Part shown: piece by piece, positions 50,506 through 63,335 of the stretch
How the letters are laid out: each line of letters starts with the position of its first letter
How positions within the stretch are numbered: position 1 is the stretch's first letter
Origin: Selaginella tamariscina
Taxonomy: Eukaryota; Streptophyta; Lycopodiopsida; Selaginellales; Selaginellaceae
Assembly: GCA_003024785.1 (NCBI GenBank)
Contig: PUQB01000187.1
Location: 247,501 to 311,500 of the forward strand
Direction of reading: 5' to 3'
DNA length: 64,000 nt
Position numbers and translations under genes: made by a program
The notes under the pieces: generated by a model
Databases searched by the model: none
What the model was told of the DNA's origin: nothing
The model's input: only the letters and a program-made list of their open reading frames with translations

Positions 50506-50986
50506 TAGAATATCCTGTGGTATATACTAGGGCTACAGCGTCACGTGAATGGACGGAATATACTTGCGCAGCTAGTCCAAGGCAGTTATGTAAAATTCAA
50601 ATTTAAATCCATCTGGCCGTTATAAATTTATCGTTACAAGTTATCGACCTTTATCCACGTGTTATTGTTGGGTCCTTTTTCCCCGTGTCATTATCTAACT
50701 CTGCCATATCAAATTACACGTTGGATACTTTCATTATCCAGTGACGTGTAAAACCTCAATATGTGGTGTCTGTGTTCGATATTGAGTGTTTAATTATTCT
50801 TTAACTAGTAATTTCATTTTATAATTTATAATAAAGAATGTGGTGTTACAATGTTATTTCATTTATAATGAAGAGAAAACCCTAAACGTCTTTTAAGGAA
50901 TCAAATACATATTGTTAGATTTCTACATGGTTAATAATGTTAAAAGTTTAATAAAAAATAAATAAACATAACAGTAGTAAACTTAA
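50506..50986. promoter_or_regulatory. Region between decayed copy and CCT1 3' end
   Basis: Holds TTAGAATATCCTGTGGTATATACTAGGGC at 50506-50534 (anchor CTGTGGTATATAC), resembling a motif 390 bp upstream of the intact gene (23923-23936). The remainder is AT-rich and should contain the CCT1 3' untranslated region. Confidence 0.4.
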
Positions 50987-53900
50987 TTAATCCTCCTCTC
51001 CCTGGTTATCTTCTTTATAAAGCTTCACCATATCATCAATACGCAATATAGTAATTGCCGCCTCAGTAGCAAACTAAAAAGCAGGCAGATTAGTTTATAA
51101 TTATATTTGGAAATCATTAATTAAGTATAATTATTTATACGTTGATTAAATTCCTAAAACTATGTATGTATATATATATGTCATGTATATAGGGACCTGT
51201 ATTATCTTCAGTTTGCCAATAGCTGGTTCCAAAAACTCCAGCCTCCAAATTATTCCTCAATGTTCCTTTCACAAGATCCAACCCAAATCTGCAAAATCAT
51301 ATTAATATATATATATAATAATGTAACAGTTAATAGAAGATTCTATATTACTGTATTACAGCATTTATGCTCATGTCTCATGCTCATTGTGTGCGTGTCA
51401 TATGCAATGTAATTATATAAATTAGATTATACATCCAGAATATAGAGATATTTCTGTGCGTATGTTCTGTAATCTAATCTGCAGTAATATATTGTGTATA
51501 TCATCATGGAAGCTTACCCAAAAATGCTGCTTGTCATGCTTCGTCTGTGCAGCGTTATGACATGAGCGTAGCTTTGCAACCAGGTCTGTTGAGTCTTTTG
51601 CAGCATTCACAGACAACACCTGCAAGAAAAAAAAATACATACCGTGTGTGTGTGTGTCTATATATATATATAATCATAACATATGTAAATTAGAATAAAA
51701 CGATATAAAATATGTGACTAACCTTTGGAATAACAAGAAGAGCTTCGGCAAATTCTGCAATGGCTAGCTGCTCACGTGATCCCAATGTGGTAAGCTAGGT
51801 TTTCCAAGTAAACAGATAAAGCCGCCTCTACTGCACCTCCTCCAGCTACCACCTACAAAACATAAAGGTGAACACACATATAGTGTTATTAAGAAATTCG
51901 TTTATAAAATACAGACTTATAACGTAAAGTAGCTTGTTGCGTTATATAACGTACCGCATTCGACTCTAAAGTACGCTTAACAATGCATAAAGCATCGTGA
52001 AGAGAGCGCTCCATCTCATCAAGCATGTGATTTTGCACCTCGGAGTATAATCGATACCTGAAACATCCGTTATATATTGGTTTATATAACGTGTTTATGT
52101 GCACATATATATGTGTGTGTGTGTCTGTATGCATGTATATATGTGCATACTTTATGTATACAGATATATGAGGATGTCTATTGTGATTCTGAAAACTTAC
52201 AGCCTTCGATGATTTTGCTCCTTTTATCATGATAACATCATCGTCTGCAACTTGTTCCTCAACAACTTCGTCAGCTGTTAATAAAATGAGCATTTTACAA
52301 GTATATAAACATCTTTATACATATATGAATATGTGTCATTATATATACATCATTTCACACATACGCACAAGCGTACCTAAGCCAAGATATGACGGCTCAA
52401 ATGATTCACCCCCTTCCATGTCAGCCAGAGTAGTAATCATAGTTGCACCCGTTGCCTTTGCCACGTGTCTCATGTCTTCCTTTGGTACACGACGGACAGC
52501 TATGGCACCTGCCTCTACAAAATACTAATGTAGAAACGCCCTCGTTAGACATACATGTAAGATGTACACAAATATATTACATGAACACATATACATACAT
52601 AGAGACATAAACGTACTATGACGTATATACAACAAACTAAATGAATTGACAACTCTTAGTAGACACTGTTAATAATATTAATACGACGTTTAATAATTAT
52701 TGAGTACTTCTAAATTACCATACCTTTAAAGACATATCGTCTATACCCTTAGTAGTAAGAATCACATTTGCACCAGCTTTAAGTATCTTCTCAATTCTCT
52801 CCTTCGTAATGTCCGATTCTCTGTTAGTAAAGTAGTTAACTAGAGAGAGAGAGAGAGAGAGAATTATCTATTGCTAAGAGATACCTTTGGCGAATCTTTT
52901 CCAGTTCTCGAGGGTCATTAACTAAAACCTGAACTCCCATTTGCATTTTTGCCTTTTGCAAGTTCACGTCTAGGCAAGCAATGCGTGCTGGAGAGACCCT
53001 TTGTGGCATTCCTTGTGCAGCACGTCCAGTGTTCAATGCATAGCCATTTAGTAAATAACTGTCTTTACCACTCTTCCCATGAGCTTTTAATATATTGATA
53101 GACTGCAAAAAGTAGTTAATTAATAAACGAAACCCACTAACTACAAAAATATTAAGCTGATCTTTATTTGTGAACATTAGATATATTCTATTGTGATTAA
53201 CTTGACTATAAGTTTAGCTTATAGATACACACACACATAGATATCTGGAGTTTGAAATTGTTGCATGCTGTTACATATCGACATGAATACACTTGATATA
53301 GTGTACATTATTCGAGTATATATTAAGTAATCTAGAATTAAACTGATCTATATTCGCAAACCTTGATAGGATATTTGACCTCCCCTTTATCTGTGACAGT
53401 TTTCACAGATTGGACGGCGTCCACTGCCTGAAGACAATCGTACATAATTATATATGGTAATATAGCTGCATATCGAGAATGAATATACCATTTTCGAAAA
53501 GAAGTCGCTGTCGGTGCCGATAATCTTAGATGACATGCTTGTCTTTGCACAGTTGATCAGAGTCTCCTTTCCTAGTTTCTCAACCTGCGATATGACATTT
53601 ATATTAATATATCAAGTATTAAACATAACTTATTTTATGTAGAGAGCAATACTTTATAAAGCATACCTTAATGGAGAGCTTCTCTTCAATGTACTTGCAG
53701 GCTTCACGCATTGAAAGCTGCATAAAGTTTTATAAAGTAACAAGACAAAACTATAATAAAAATAATAAAAATAATACTAAAATAAATAATTACCCTGAAT
53801 CCACTGATGATGGAAGTTGGGTGTATTTGTTACGTACTAAATCATTTGCTCTCTGCAGTTCAAAATGTCAAATATGTGTAGTAACATCGGTTTGAGTATA

Positions 53901-54797
53901 CATTAACAAAAGCTTGATAAAATTTATTAAAGAAAACAAAATCACATATATATACCTTTAAAAGCTCTGCCGCTATAATAACAACAGATGTAGTACCATC
54001 TCCAACTTCTCTGTCTATAAGTTCAGCCAGTTCGACCAAAACCTGATACCATGGTTTGTGTTATATATATATATATATATATATAGACATATATATCAGC
54101 CGCACCTTTGCAGCGGGATGTTCCACTTCAAGCAGCTTCAGAATAGTTGCACCATCGTTAGTGATAGTCACATCCCCAATGTCGTCTACGAGCATCTGGA
54201 AGACAGTATTATAACGAAAATAAGTTCAAACGTATAAAATGCCCACACCTACCGCTACCATTCATTTCTTTAACTATACAAAACCCTGTCTGATCGTACA
54301 TGGGTTAGGTATTTAGTTAATAAAACTGAAAAATGAATAAATCCGAATATATTTAATCACATATGCAGGTGAAAATATATGTATGATATAACATATCAAA
54401 TTTTTGGGTCCATTCAAAACAAATACCCATTCTTCATATTATATAATGAAGCCCACTTAGAAATATCATATCTATCATATAATGAACATTGGCTTAATGC
54501 ATTTTGATCTTGCGTATATAATATATATCTACATTCAGTTTGTGGGTTACCATATATGCAATATACAGCATTGATGCATTATGATATTGGATATCAAATT
54601 GATCCGAACCTTGTCAAGACCGACTGGGCCAAGCGAGCTCTTAACAATGTTAGCAATAGCCGCACACGCCATGACTGAAAACATAGATCAAACATAAATG
54701 AGAGGCACAGATAGAGACAGAGACTTGCCGTTCTGTGTGCGGACATCGGCGCCGGTCTGCCGCTCCCAAAGATGTCCAGCGTCTGAACCTGCGCCAT
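50987..54797 (-). CDS. CCT1: T-complex protein 1 subunit alpha (CCT1 chaperonin)
   Basis: One of eight subunits of the cytosolic chaperonin that folds actin and tubulin. Seventeen exons, 54797-54729 to 51073-50987. Hallmarks: [44 protein letters not shown] (nucleotide binding); [115 protein letters not shown] and an acidic tail. Six one-base frame breaks: GGG for GGGG at about 54767, AAA for AAAA at about 53834, extra A at about 52027, extra T at about 51793, extra T at about 51520 and about 51234. Correcting them gives 543 residues, normal for the family. Intron 1 has a GC donor (GCAAGT). Confidence 0.95.
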
Positions 54798-54977
54798 TCC
54801 TCCGCCTGTTCTTAGGGCTAGGGCAACCAAGAAAAAGAGAATATCCTCCTCACTCTAAAGCCCTAAACCACAAAGCAATTAACATTAAGCCATCATTCAG
54901 GTATATACTAGGACTTTAGCACTTTAGATATCGAGAATCTATGGTTTTTAACGGACATTAGGGTTCTTTGGGTTCCT
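54798..54977. promoter_or_regulatory. Compact divergent promoter, CCT1 / Cys-rich gene
   Basis: About 180 bp separate two divergent starts. Contains AAAGCCCTAAACC (telomere-box-like) at 54858-54870, GAATATCC at 54838, and GTATATACTAGGAC at 54901. Genes on both sides are presumably driven from this interval. Confidence 0.5.
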
Positions 54978-57900
54978 ATGGCGTGGCGAGGGAGGAGATC
55001 GGGATGGAGCTGGAGGACTATTGCGGGCGATTGCAGCATTTCTGGACATGCTTGTGTTGTCGGCGGGGTTTCAATTATCTGGCAAACAGGTTTTTTGGGA
55101 TCCAAATGGTGTCAGGAAAGCTCTACAATGGGCCCATTCATTTGAACAGGTATGTATTTGTACAAATGTGTGTATGTATGTATTGTAACAAGTTACATTT
55201 CTGTGTGTAGTATTTACATGTATGTACACTGTATATTATATTTATTGTTGTATATGCATTGTATATATATGTGTGTAAATTCATATATGTAGAATTCACG
55301 TCTTTGTGTACGAGGATTGCTTATCTATTATCTTCTTTGTTTGTCTATGTGTGTGTGTTATCTATCTATCTATCTACCTATCTATATATTTATAAGTAGA
55401 ACAGGCATATCACCTGTTCATTATGACCTAAATATGTAAGTAACTATACATGCAAACGTTTGACATGTGTGGCATATACGTATATGTAAGCTCAGCTATT
55501 TCTTACATGTATATATGTATATATACATCATTGTTTATATGTGTGTATATGTCATATATAGAATAACAATCCATATATACAGATTATATACAAGATCCAT
55601 ATATAGATTTCATATAAAATATATATGTGCTCCTGGTAGGTGTCTGTATGTGTATATTATCTATATGTTTGTGAAACGAATTCACACACAGGCACATACA
55701 CAGTATGCATATCATATATGCATGTTAAGTAATATATCGTTGCATATATATTTATGTATCACTTTGATGGGACAATTTGTATTCGAGTGTGTTGTGTGTA
55801 TTATATACACAAACAATCGTTTATTTCGCATATCAGCAATGTGGATGTGTGTATGTGTGTGTGTACTATTAAGTATATGTAAGAGGTACATGTGTGACTG
55901 TTCCTGTAGTCACATGTATGTGTATGTATAATATCTCATGCTCTAGATCGACTATGTATTTACATTCTTGATATTAAAAGCCATCCATATATAATCCACA
56001 ATGTCTGTATGTGTGCATGTAAAAATTCAAACATAGCTGTTCCTGGACGGGCTTGTATGTGCGTGTATTGTCTCTCTCTATATGTACACGTGCGTAAGCA
56101 TCCACACAACAGGCAATCCATATCTATGCACACATAAATATACAAATCCATATATGTTTGTACACACACCTGCATATATGTGTATATAAACCCATTCTCA
56201 GCAGGCAATGCAGAGATTTCCACGTTCCAAACGAGGGGATTCATCGAGAGAGGTACTCGACATAGCGGTTGCGGATCTGATAGACGTCACCCCTCATCCT
56301 CCCGGACTTCCACAGCTTTCTTGGTCACTCTTGTTGGATGCAAGAGCCATTCTTATCAAGGCCCTCGTTCAGTCTTTTGGCATTGATAATGGACAAATTC
56401 ACTCTCTTTTAATAGCTGCGATGTACCTGGTTTTCTTCAAGGAAATGAGAAGTAAGATTCAATATGTACATATACATGTAACATACACTTATACACTATA
56501 TACTTCATGTACATAGAATGTGCACCTCTGTATAGTATGCATGTGGTTATTTGATATAGCTCGTCTTTATTTGTAGAAAGACTAATGCAATTGCGGATGA
56601 AGAGGCTGGTGCACCTCAAGTTAGAGATATAGTTCGTGATGGGGAAAGCGAACAGGTTTATTAGTATGCTAGCTGATTTTATCTGTTGGTTTATAAGGTC
56701 ATTATTTGTGTCTATATATATAGTCAGATACATCATACAGACACAACCATATACATATCATACACACGAACAGACAAACACAGTCACGTATGTATGTATA
56801 AGTTTATCTATCATAAAACAAATATACATATAGTAACATATTCGCTATGTACAGCAGGTCTGGCAGGTATCTAGAAAAAGAACTTTCAACGAGCTGGATG
56901 AAGTTGAAAAGCTTCCGGAGATTGTAATGGAGGAGATTACTGAGAGGAGGGCAGCCAAGTCATGCATGGATTCATCAAGCAATGGTTTAACATTGTGTAC
57001 GGAGTGTATAATTTCGAGTAGTCTTTCGACAAGACAGGTAATTAACTATCGATACTAGGATCAAAATGGCAACCGATACTGCTCTCTCATAAACAATATA
57101 TGTACAGGTTATTCCCATATGGAGGCAGGAAAGGCCAAGTTTTAGTTGCTCATGTCGTTCTCCTCCTGAATGCATTTGTGAGAAATGGTGTAAAGAAGCA
57201 ATTTCATACTGGAATTCGCCTAAAACAATCTATAAACTAACTGGAGCTTTGAAGATTTTCGAGTCCGAAAAGGTATGTATACGCATATATTTATACATAT
57301 ACACAAACATACTCCATGTATACGTATGTACATATACACGTATATATACGCTTTGAATATAGGAAACGTGGAAGCCAGTTTTGGATTTGTTACGTACTTC
57401 TGCTTTGGGTGATGAGATCGTTGAAGTTGCAGAGCTTTGTTGCTGTATCTGTCTTCGGACAATTGGAAGCTCATTTTAAGAAGGCTGTTAACTGCATTTG
57501 TTCCACAAAATGCTTCTTTAGAGGAAAATCCTGCAAATCCACAGGTAGCACTCTCGCGCGTGTGTATCTTCGAGTGTGTGCACGCATATATATGTGTCGT
57601 GTGTGTGTATGAACATGTGCATCAGAGTATGTATAATAGGGGTATATCTGTACAAGTACGCATACATATACTTAAAGAACATGCATATCAGTAAGCAGAT
57701 CGATGTGTCCGTGTGTAGTGTACGTATTATATGGATACACATGAAAACACTCATAGAGTATACGTGTTCTTTGCAATCTGTACGCGTGCACGCGTGCCTC
57801 TGTGTGTATTAATCCAAATATAGGTATCTTCTCGGAGGCAAGAGGAAGTTGAGGATTATATGCTTGGTTTGCTGAAGTTGAGACGGGCAATCTGGTGGAA

Positions 57901-58248
57901 GCTGCCTCCAATTCTCACTGCAGCAGGTATACATACACATACATATACATAAATGTGTATCGATCTTTTACTATTCAATATAACAATAGATTAATTTTAG
58001 TTTGCCCAGGTTCAACAAAGAACTCTCGGCTTTTACGACACTACGTGGAGTCCATTAAAATCCATGTAGATTCCAAGAATGATTCGGGAATCTGTTTCTG
58101 TCACACTTGCTGTTGTAAACAGCAGTGTGAACAGTGTCGGGATGCTGTTCATCATAGAACGTGGTGCGCTTTATTTCTTAACACAATGAACCCCAAGGAT
58201 GCTGAACAACTCAAGAAGTTATACATCCAGACTTGCGGATTTGCATGA
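54978..58248 (+). CDS. Unrecognised Cys-rich multi-exon protein
   Basis: Exons: up to 55149 (IAAFLDMLVLSAGFQLSGKQ, FWDPNGVRKALQWAHSFEQ), 56205-56451 (EVLDIAVADLIDVTPHPP, LLLDARAILIKALVQSFGID, LLIAAMYLVFFKEMR), 56577-56655 (acidic, DEEAGAPQVRDIV), 56858-57037 (FNELDEVEKLPEIVMEEI), 57108-57272 (SFSCSCRSPPECICEKWC), 57363-57544 (WKPVLDLLRTSALGDEIVEV, LLLYLSSDNWKLILRRLLTA), 57824-57926 (EDYMLGLLKLRRAIWWKLPP), 58001-58248 (CFCHTCCCKQQCEQCRDAVH). About 400 residues, mostly helical, with two Cys clusters that could bind zinc. Frame breaks: at the start region, near 56450, and near 57437 (CTTTG where CTTTTG is expected). I do not recognise the family. Confidence 0.6.
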
Positions 58249-58487
58249 TTTTCGGTAGTGTATATATGTGTAAAATACATAGATCTGTTATACTTACGTT
58301 ATACATACACGTATAAATACGCATACAGCTAGATAATGTTATATATAAGTGTGTGTCTGTGTCTGTTGACTTCGTTGGCAGCAGGTAATACCTGGGGCAT
58401 ATGTTAATATTGTATAATATATACATATATAATATAGTATGAATATATTCATACCTGCCTAACTACACGTTTTACGTTTATGTTCAG

Positions 58488-58612
58488 CTGAAAAATCGTG
58501 TTGGCACGATACACGCACATTCTCAGTTGTGCGACAAAACTCGCACACAAGTCCAAATTTTCACAAGGACACCGTGGCCTCCTCCATCATTGGCGCAAAA
58601 TGCATTCTGTAA
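58488..58612 (+). other. Possible exon or 5' leader exon
   Basis: Bounded by TTCAG (58487) and TCT|GTAAGT (58612). It has an open frame with THILSCATKL or, in another phase, LKNRVGTIHAHSQL. It lies between the stop of the Cys-rich gene and the ATG of the DUF604 gene, so a spliced 5' leader of the latter is the simplest reading. Confidence 0.35.
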
Positions 58613-58694
58613 GTCTCGTCACAAACCATAATTATTTATCTATATACACATATACACACACAAGCTTTATAAATATCTGTATATATTCTCCATA

Positions 58695-60461
58695 ATGAAA
58701 CGTATGGAGAAAGCACAGGTATCAATATTTCAGCTCACTATAGCAATCTCAACAATCTTAACACTGTCTTCTATAGTGTTCCTCATTAGACAGCCAGCAG
58801 CTAGTATTATCTCAGTAACAAATGTTGATTCACAAATGTCCAGGAATGTGGAGCCGACAAGTCTGTACCATATTGTGTTTGGGATTGGGGCTGCCTCACA
58901 TGTACTGGAGAGGAGGAAGGAGTATATTAGCTCATGGTGGAGGCCTCATAAAACACGAGGCTATGTTTATGTTGATAAACCTACGAGCAATTGGTCGAGC
59001 AAATCTCTTCCAGAACTCAGGTGTGTGTGTGTGTGTCTGTGTTGCGTTGGATATAGTGTATATAGCACTTCAAAACTTGTTAGATGTAGCATATCTTATT
59101 TCTTACGCAAATAAGCGACTATATCATATACTATGTAGTAGTTCATAGTATAACACCATATATATATATTAGATGTTAAGTTGATAATTAGATGTTTTAT
59201 TATTTGTGAAAAGCTTTTGTATAGAATATCTGAGGACACATCGAGATTTAAGTATACATATCCACAAGGGAGCAGGTCGGCAATTAGAATATCCAGAATT
59301 GTGTCTGAGATTTCCGTCGTCGGCTTCCAGATGTTCGATGGTTTGTTCTTGGGGACGATGACACTGTCTTCTTCGTGGACAACTTAGGTAAACGTCGTGT
59401 GTGTGTGTGTGTATGTGTGCGTGTGTTATCTATTGCAAATTGATACTCAATAATAAACTCATCTCTGTCTGTCTGTGTGCACTCGCACATGCACATCCTA
59501 ACTAATGTTCTGTTTAGTCAGAGTTTTATCAAAGTACGACCACAGAGAATACTTTTACATAGGATCAAGCTCAGAGAACCACATACAAAATGTAAGAGGT
59601 TTTTCATCAAACATGGCATACGGGGGTGGGGGATTTGCCATAAGCTATGCACTGGCGGAGGCACTTGCGAGCATTCAAGACGAGTGTCTTGAGAGGTACC
59701 ATTTTCTGTATGGGAGTGACGATCGTATACAAGCGTGCATGGCCGAGCTCGGTGTGCAGCTCACGAGGGAACCCGGGTTTCACCAGGTTCTCTGTGTGTG
59801 TGACACATATAAGTTTCTTTTGTATAATATAAGATGTCAAATCTCATACTAAAATCAAATCACTACATAGCATTAAAGGATATATAAACATATGGAGTAC
59901 ACATGGTACACTTAAATCTCACCTCTACGATCTTAGTATATTTCGTAATAATCAAGTACAATGTATTGTAAGATGTTATATAAATAGTATAGCATTGTAG
60001 ATAGTAGTACACACATTGATATATTAAACACACCTTTAACATATGTAATGAATTTAATATAATTTTGTGCAGTTTGATATATCTGGAGATGCATCTGGAA
60101 TTCTAGCGGCACACCCCCTAGCACCAGCCATCTCTCTACACCATCTCAATATAATACACCCACTCTTTCCCAATATGTCACAGCAAGTCGATCCGTCACT
60201 TGATCTCCGCGGTCACAATCGATCCAGGCGGCATCCTTCAGCAATCTATTTGCTATGACAAAGCATCCAACTTGACTATACAGGTACTAAAACTTAGTAT
60301 TCATATATACTGGCTGTGATTATATTTTATACTGCACAATATATACTATGAGTTTAGAACTTATACATATACATGTTCTTTGAATTATATATATCTAGTA
60401 TATACATGCACACACAGTGCTGTGTACGTGATACTGTATGTATATATATATATATATATAT

Positions 60462-60502
<41 letters not shown>

Positions 60503-61463
60503 CAGACAGACAGACACACACACACACGTGCATATTCAATGCGTGTATGAATGCAGATACATGCACAGGCACAACCGAACCTATCTCCATTTCATTTATA
60601 GACAATATTCTAAATAAATGCCACTATATGTAATATTATAAGGCAGATGCTATTATGTGCACATCTTATGCGTACACACACACGTGTGTATGTGTGTTAC
60701 AAAGACTAACAATGTATTAACTACCTTTTAACAGATATCATGGGGTTATCTCGTACAACTTAGCCGCGGAATTATACCTCCAAGATTATTGGAGCTCCCA
60801 CTCCGTACGTTTTCCGGGTGGTACGGAGAGAGGATTGACTTAGGTTTCCCATTCAAAACCAGGGCTTTACCACCGGACATGTGTGACAGGCCGACGAGAT
60901 ACTACATGGAGAGTGTTCACGTAGTTGGTAGCGGTGATAATTCGGTCAGTAATTATACAAGGAACTGGAGTGGAAGGTAATCACCATGTGTGTGTGTGTT
61001 GTGTAGCAGAAGGAACTCGACAGGAATACATCTGTCTGTGACGTATGTATTTTGTGTATATTATGACTTATGATGTATTTATGCTCTCTCTCTCTACACA
61101 GCTCCAACAAATAATTCTGGTAGCAACTTTAGTTGTGAAGTTCATATTATGGTATATAAGTATAGTATAGTATACTAATATATCATACTATATTAAAATG
61201 TAGTATGTTATATATATTAATATTTTTAATAAACAGTAAGTATTTATTCCTTGCTTTATAGGTGTGCTAGCGTCCAACGACATGGTAAAGACTTAAAATG
61301 GGTCTTAGTGGACAAGGAAAGAATGAATGAATCTTGGTATAAGGTGAGGTTTTCGCGCGCACACACACACACACACATGTATATATACATCATAAATATA
61401 TTCTTAACATTAAATATTATCAAATCAGGTGCATATTTTATCTATATATATATATATATATAT

Positions 61464-61505
<42 letters not shown>

Positions 61506-61666
61506 TTATGTGTGTATGTGTGTATATATATAGATACATATAATGCATATTACAGGCACCAAGAAGACAGTGTTGTAGGATTATGGACGTCGGCATAGAG
61601 CATGGAATGCATGTACGTGTTGGAAAATGCAGAGAAATTTGTATAATGCGAGGTTTTACTCTTTAA
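58695..61666 (+). CDS. DUF604 / fringe-related glycosyltransferase (GT31)
   Basis: Predicted Golgi type II membrane glycosyltransferase. Exons 58695-59020, 59225-59387, 59518-59786, 60073-60283, 60735-60976, 61262-61343, 61556-61666; about 467 residues. Domain order: short cytosolic N-terminus, membrane anchor at residues 11-30 (FQLTIAISTILTLSSIVFLI), HIVFGIGAASHVLERRKEYI, SWWRPHKTRGYVYVD, SAIRISRIVSE, VRWFVLGDDDTVFFVDNL (Asp triad for the metal), YIGSSSENHIQN, AYGGGGFAISYALAEAL, LYGSDDRIQACMAELGV, REPGFHQFDISGD, LAAHPLAPAISLHHL, ILQQSICYDKASN, ISWGYLVQLSRG, LPLRTFSGWY, and C-terminal APRRQCC. Two one-base frame breaks: near 59316 before the GDDD motif and near 60196 (CC for C). Intron 5 and others carry long microsatellites. 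Confidence 0.92.
60440..60530. repeat. Compound microsatellite (TA)n(GA)n(CA)n in an intron
   Basis: About 24 bp of TA, then about 34 bp of GA, then GACA and CA steps, all within intron 4 of the DUF604 gene. A similar (TA)n(GA)n tract is at 61444-61503 in intron 6. Confidence 0.95.
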
Positions 61667-61765
61667 TTTAATTAAGGTAGTATATTTTGGAATATACTCT
61701 GCGGTTTATGTTCGAATATCCGAGGGGAATATGCGTTTAGGTCTAGCAGAGGGTTAGGGCAGGCT

Positions 61766-63002
61766 ATGGCGGATCATGGGCGCGAGCCGTGCCCGGACAG
61801 GATTCTGGATGACATCGGAGGCGCTTTCAGTATGGGAGCGATCGGCGGCTCGGTGTATCACTTCATTCGGGGTGTGTACAACTCGCCGCGAGGCGAGCGT
61901 CTTGTCGGCGGTGCACAGGGTGTTCGTATGAATGCGCCGCGAGTCGGAGGGAGCTTTGCTGTATGGGGCGGCTTGTTCTCGACATTTGATTGCACTATGG
62001 TTTACTTGCGGCAGAAGGAAGATCCCTGGAATTCAATCGCTGCTGGTGCTGCTACAGGTATAATGCACTAGTATATGCATACGTCTATCTAATTACTGTT
62101 CCATAAACATGCTATTAAGACAATGGTGTCATTATAAGTGGTGATCAGAATATAATGCAAGGCAGCAAAAATGAATATGTATAGCTTCCAACATATATGC
62201 AATACATGTATGTATCTGTATATAGATATTTCCTCCTTGTACAGGTGGGTTTTTGCAGCTGCGAGCGGGACCACGATCTGCGACCAAGTCTGCAATATTT
62301 GGTGGTGTGTTGCTTGCGCTCATAGAAGGTGCAGGCCTCATGCTCAACCGGGTCATGACTCAGCCTCCCCCCATTGAGGATCCAGTTCCACAGGTTTATC
62401 TATCTATACGTATATGCACATAGATACATGTAAGTTCTGACTAGCACATACATGCACATAGATACATGTAAGCTCTGACTCATGCAAGAATCTATCTATA
62501 CTTATATGCACATAGAAACATGTAAGCTCGGACTAGCATGCAACAGACACACATACAGAATATGGACCATACATGTAGTGAGAACTTCATTCATGACCCA
62601 GCCTCCATTGAGGATCCAGTTCCAGAGGTTTATCTATCGATACTTATATGCACATAGATATATGTAAGCTCTGACTAGCATGCAACATACACATACAGAA
62701 TATGGTTCAGAACCATACATACATGTAATGAGAACTTCATTCCACAGGTTACGGGACCACCAACGGGGATCTTCCCATTCTCGACTCCAAACACTGCTGG
62801 GATTCCCGGGGCTTCTTCTGGGATTCCGGGGGCTTCATCTGGAGAGGCATCAAGCTCGAGCTCTGAAAGCAGTTCCTCTTCTTCGTGGTTTGGTAGCTGG
62901 TACGGAGGTGGCAAGAAAGAGGAGCCAAAGCCGTACAACGAGAAGCTGGACAGTTTTGATGCAAATCCAGCACCCCCTATTCCAGGTTTCGAGGTCAAGT
63001 AA
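61766..63002 (+). CDS. TIM17: Mitochondrial inner-membrane translocase subunit TIM17
   Basis: Channel-associated subunit of the TIM23 presequence translocase. Exons 61766-62057, 62245-62393, 62748-63002 join in phase with no break: 231 residues, near the usual plant length. N-terminus [20 protein letters not shown], then [58 protein letters not shown], then [20 protein letters not shown]: the four-helix Tim17/22/23 fold with its Gly-rich packing faces. The C-terminal third is a plant-style extension: [10 protein letters not shown], a repeat of GIPGASSG, a Ser run, then [20 protein letters not shown]. The leader has GGGTTAGGGCAGG and GGAATATACTCTGCGG upstream at 61690-61705. Confidence 0.97.
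62394..62747 (+). repeat. TIM17 intron 2 built of duplications incl. an exon fragment
   Basis: The block CACATAGATACATGTAAG appears about five times in degenerate form (62416-62665). At 62592-62634 there is a near copy of the end of exon 2 with its donor region (CAGCCTCCATTGAGGATCCA), where CACAG|GTTTAT has become CAGAGGTTTAT and CCCCCC has shrunk. A second copy of ACATGTARTGAGAACTTCAT precedes the true acceptor. Confidence 0.88.
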
Positions 63003-63273
63003 GAGGGCTTGATTATATACTTCAGAAAGGTAGCGTGGTTTGCTTGCGGAACATTTTTATCATCATAAACACTTAGTTAAAAATCACTAATTATGATGTA
63101 GTTAGTTAAGTAAACGCTTGTTAGTATATTTTAATTTTATATGATTATTATTTTTCGTATATTTAAACATACATATAGGTCCGTAGTTAAAAACTGAATA
63201 TACTCTCAGCTTTTTGATTTGTGTTTTATAGACACCTAGACCAGGCCCCTCTAAGCGTTTGGACTGCTTACAT

Positions 63274-63307
<34 letters not shown>

Positions 63308-63335
63308 CACGCAAGCGTACCTTTGATTAATTGAA
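63003..63335. other. Convergent 3' spacer with (CA)n
   Basis: Between the TIM17 stop and the dehydrogenase stop on the other strand. Holds a (CA)n run at 63278-63303 and AT-rich untranslated sequence. Confidence 0.6.

Noticed and set aside
54594..54830. Upstream start for CCT1 (MVALALRTGGG)
   Set aside because: Family proteins start just before QTLDIFG; the ATG at 54797 gives the normal length.
55467..55931. 154-residue plus-strand frame with YIYIIVYM-type sequence
   Set aside because: Lies in a microsatellite-rich intron of the Cys-rich gene; low-complexity composition.
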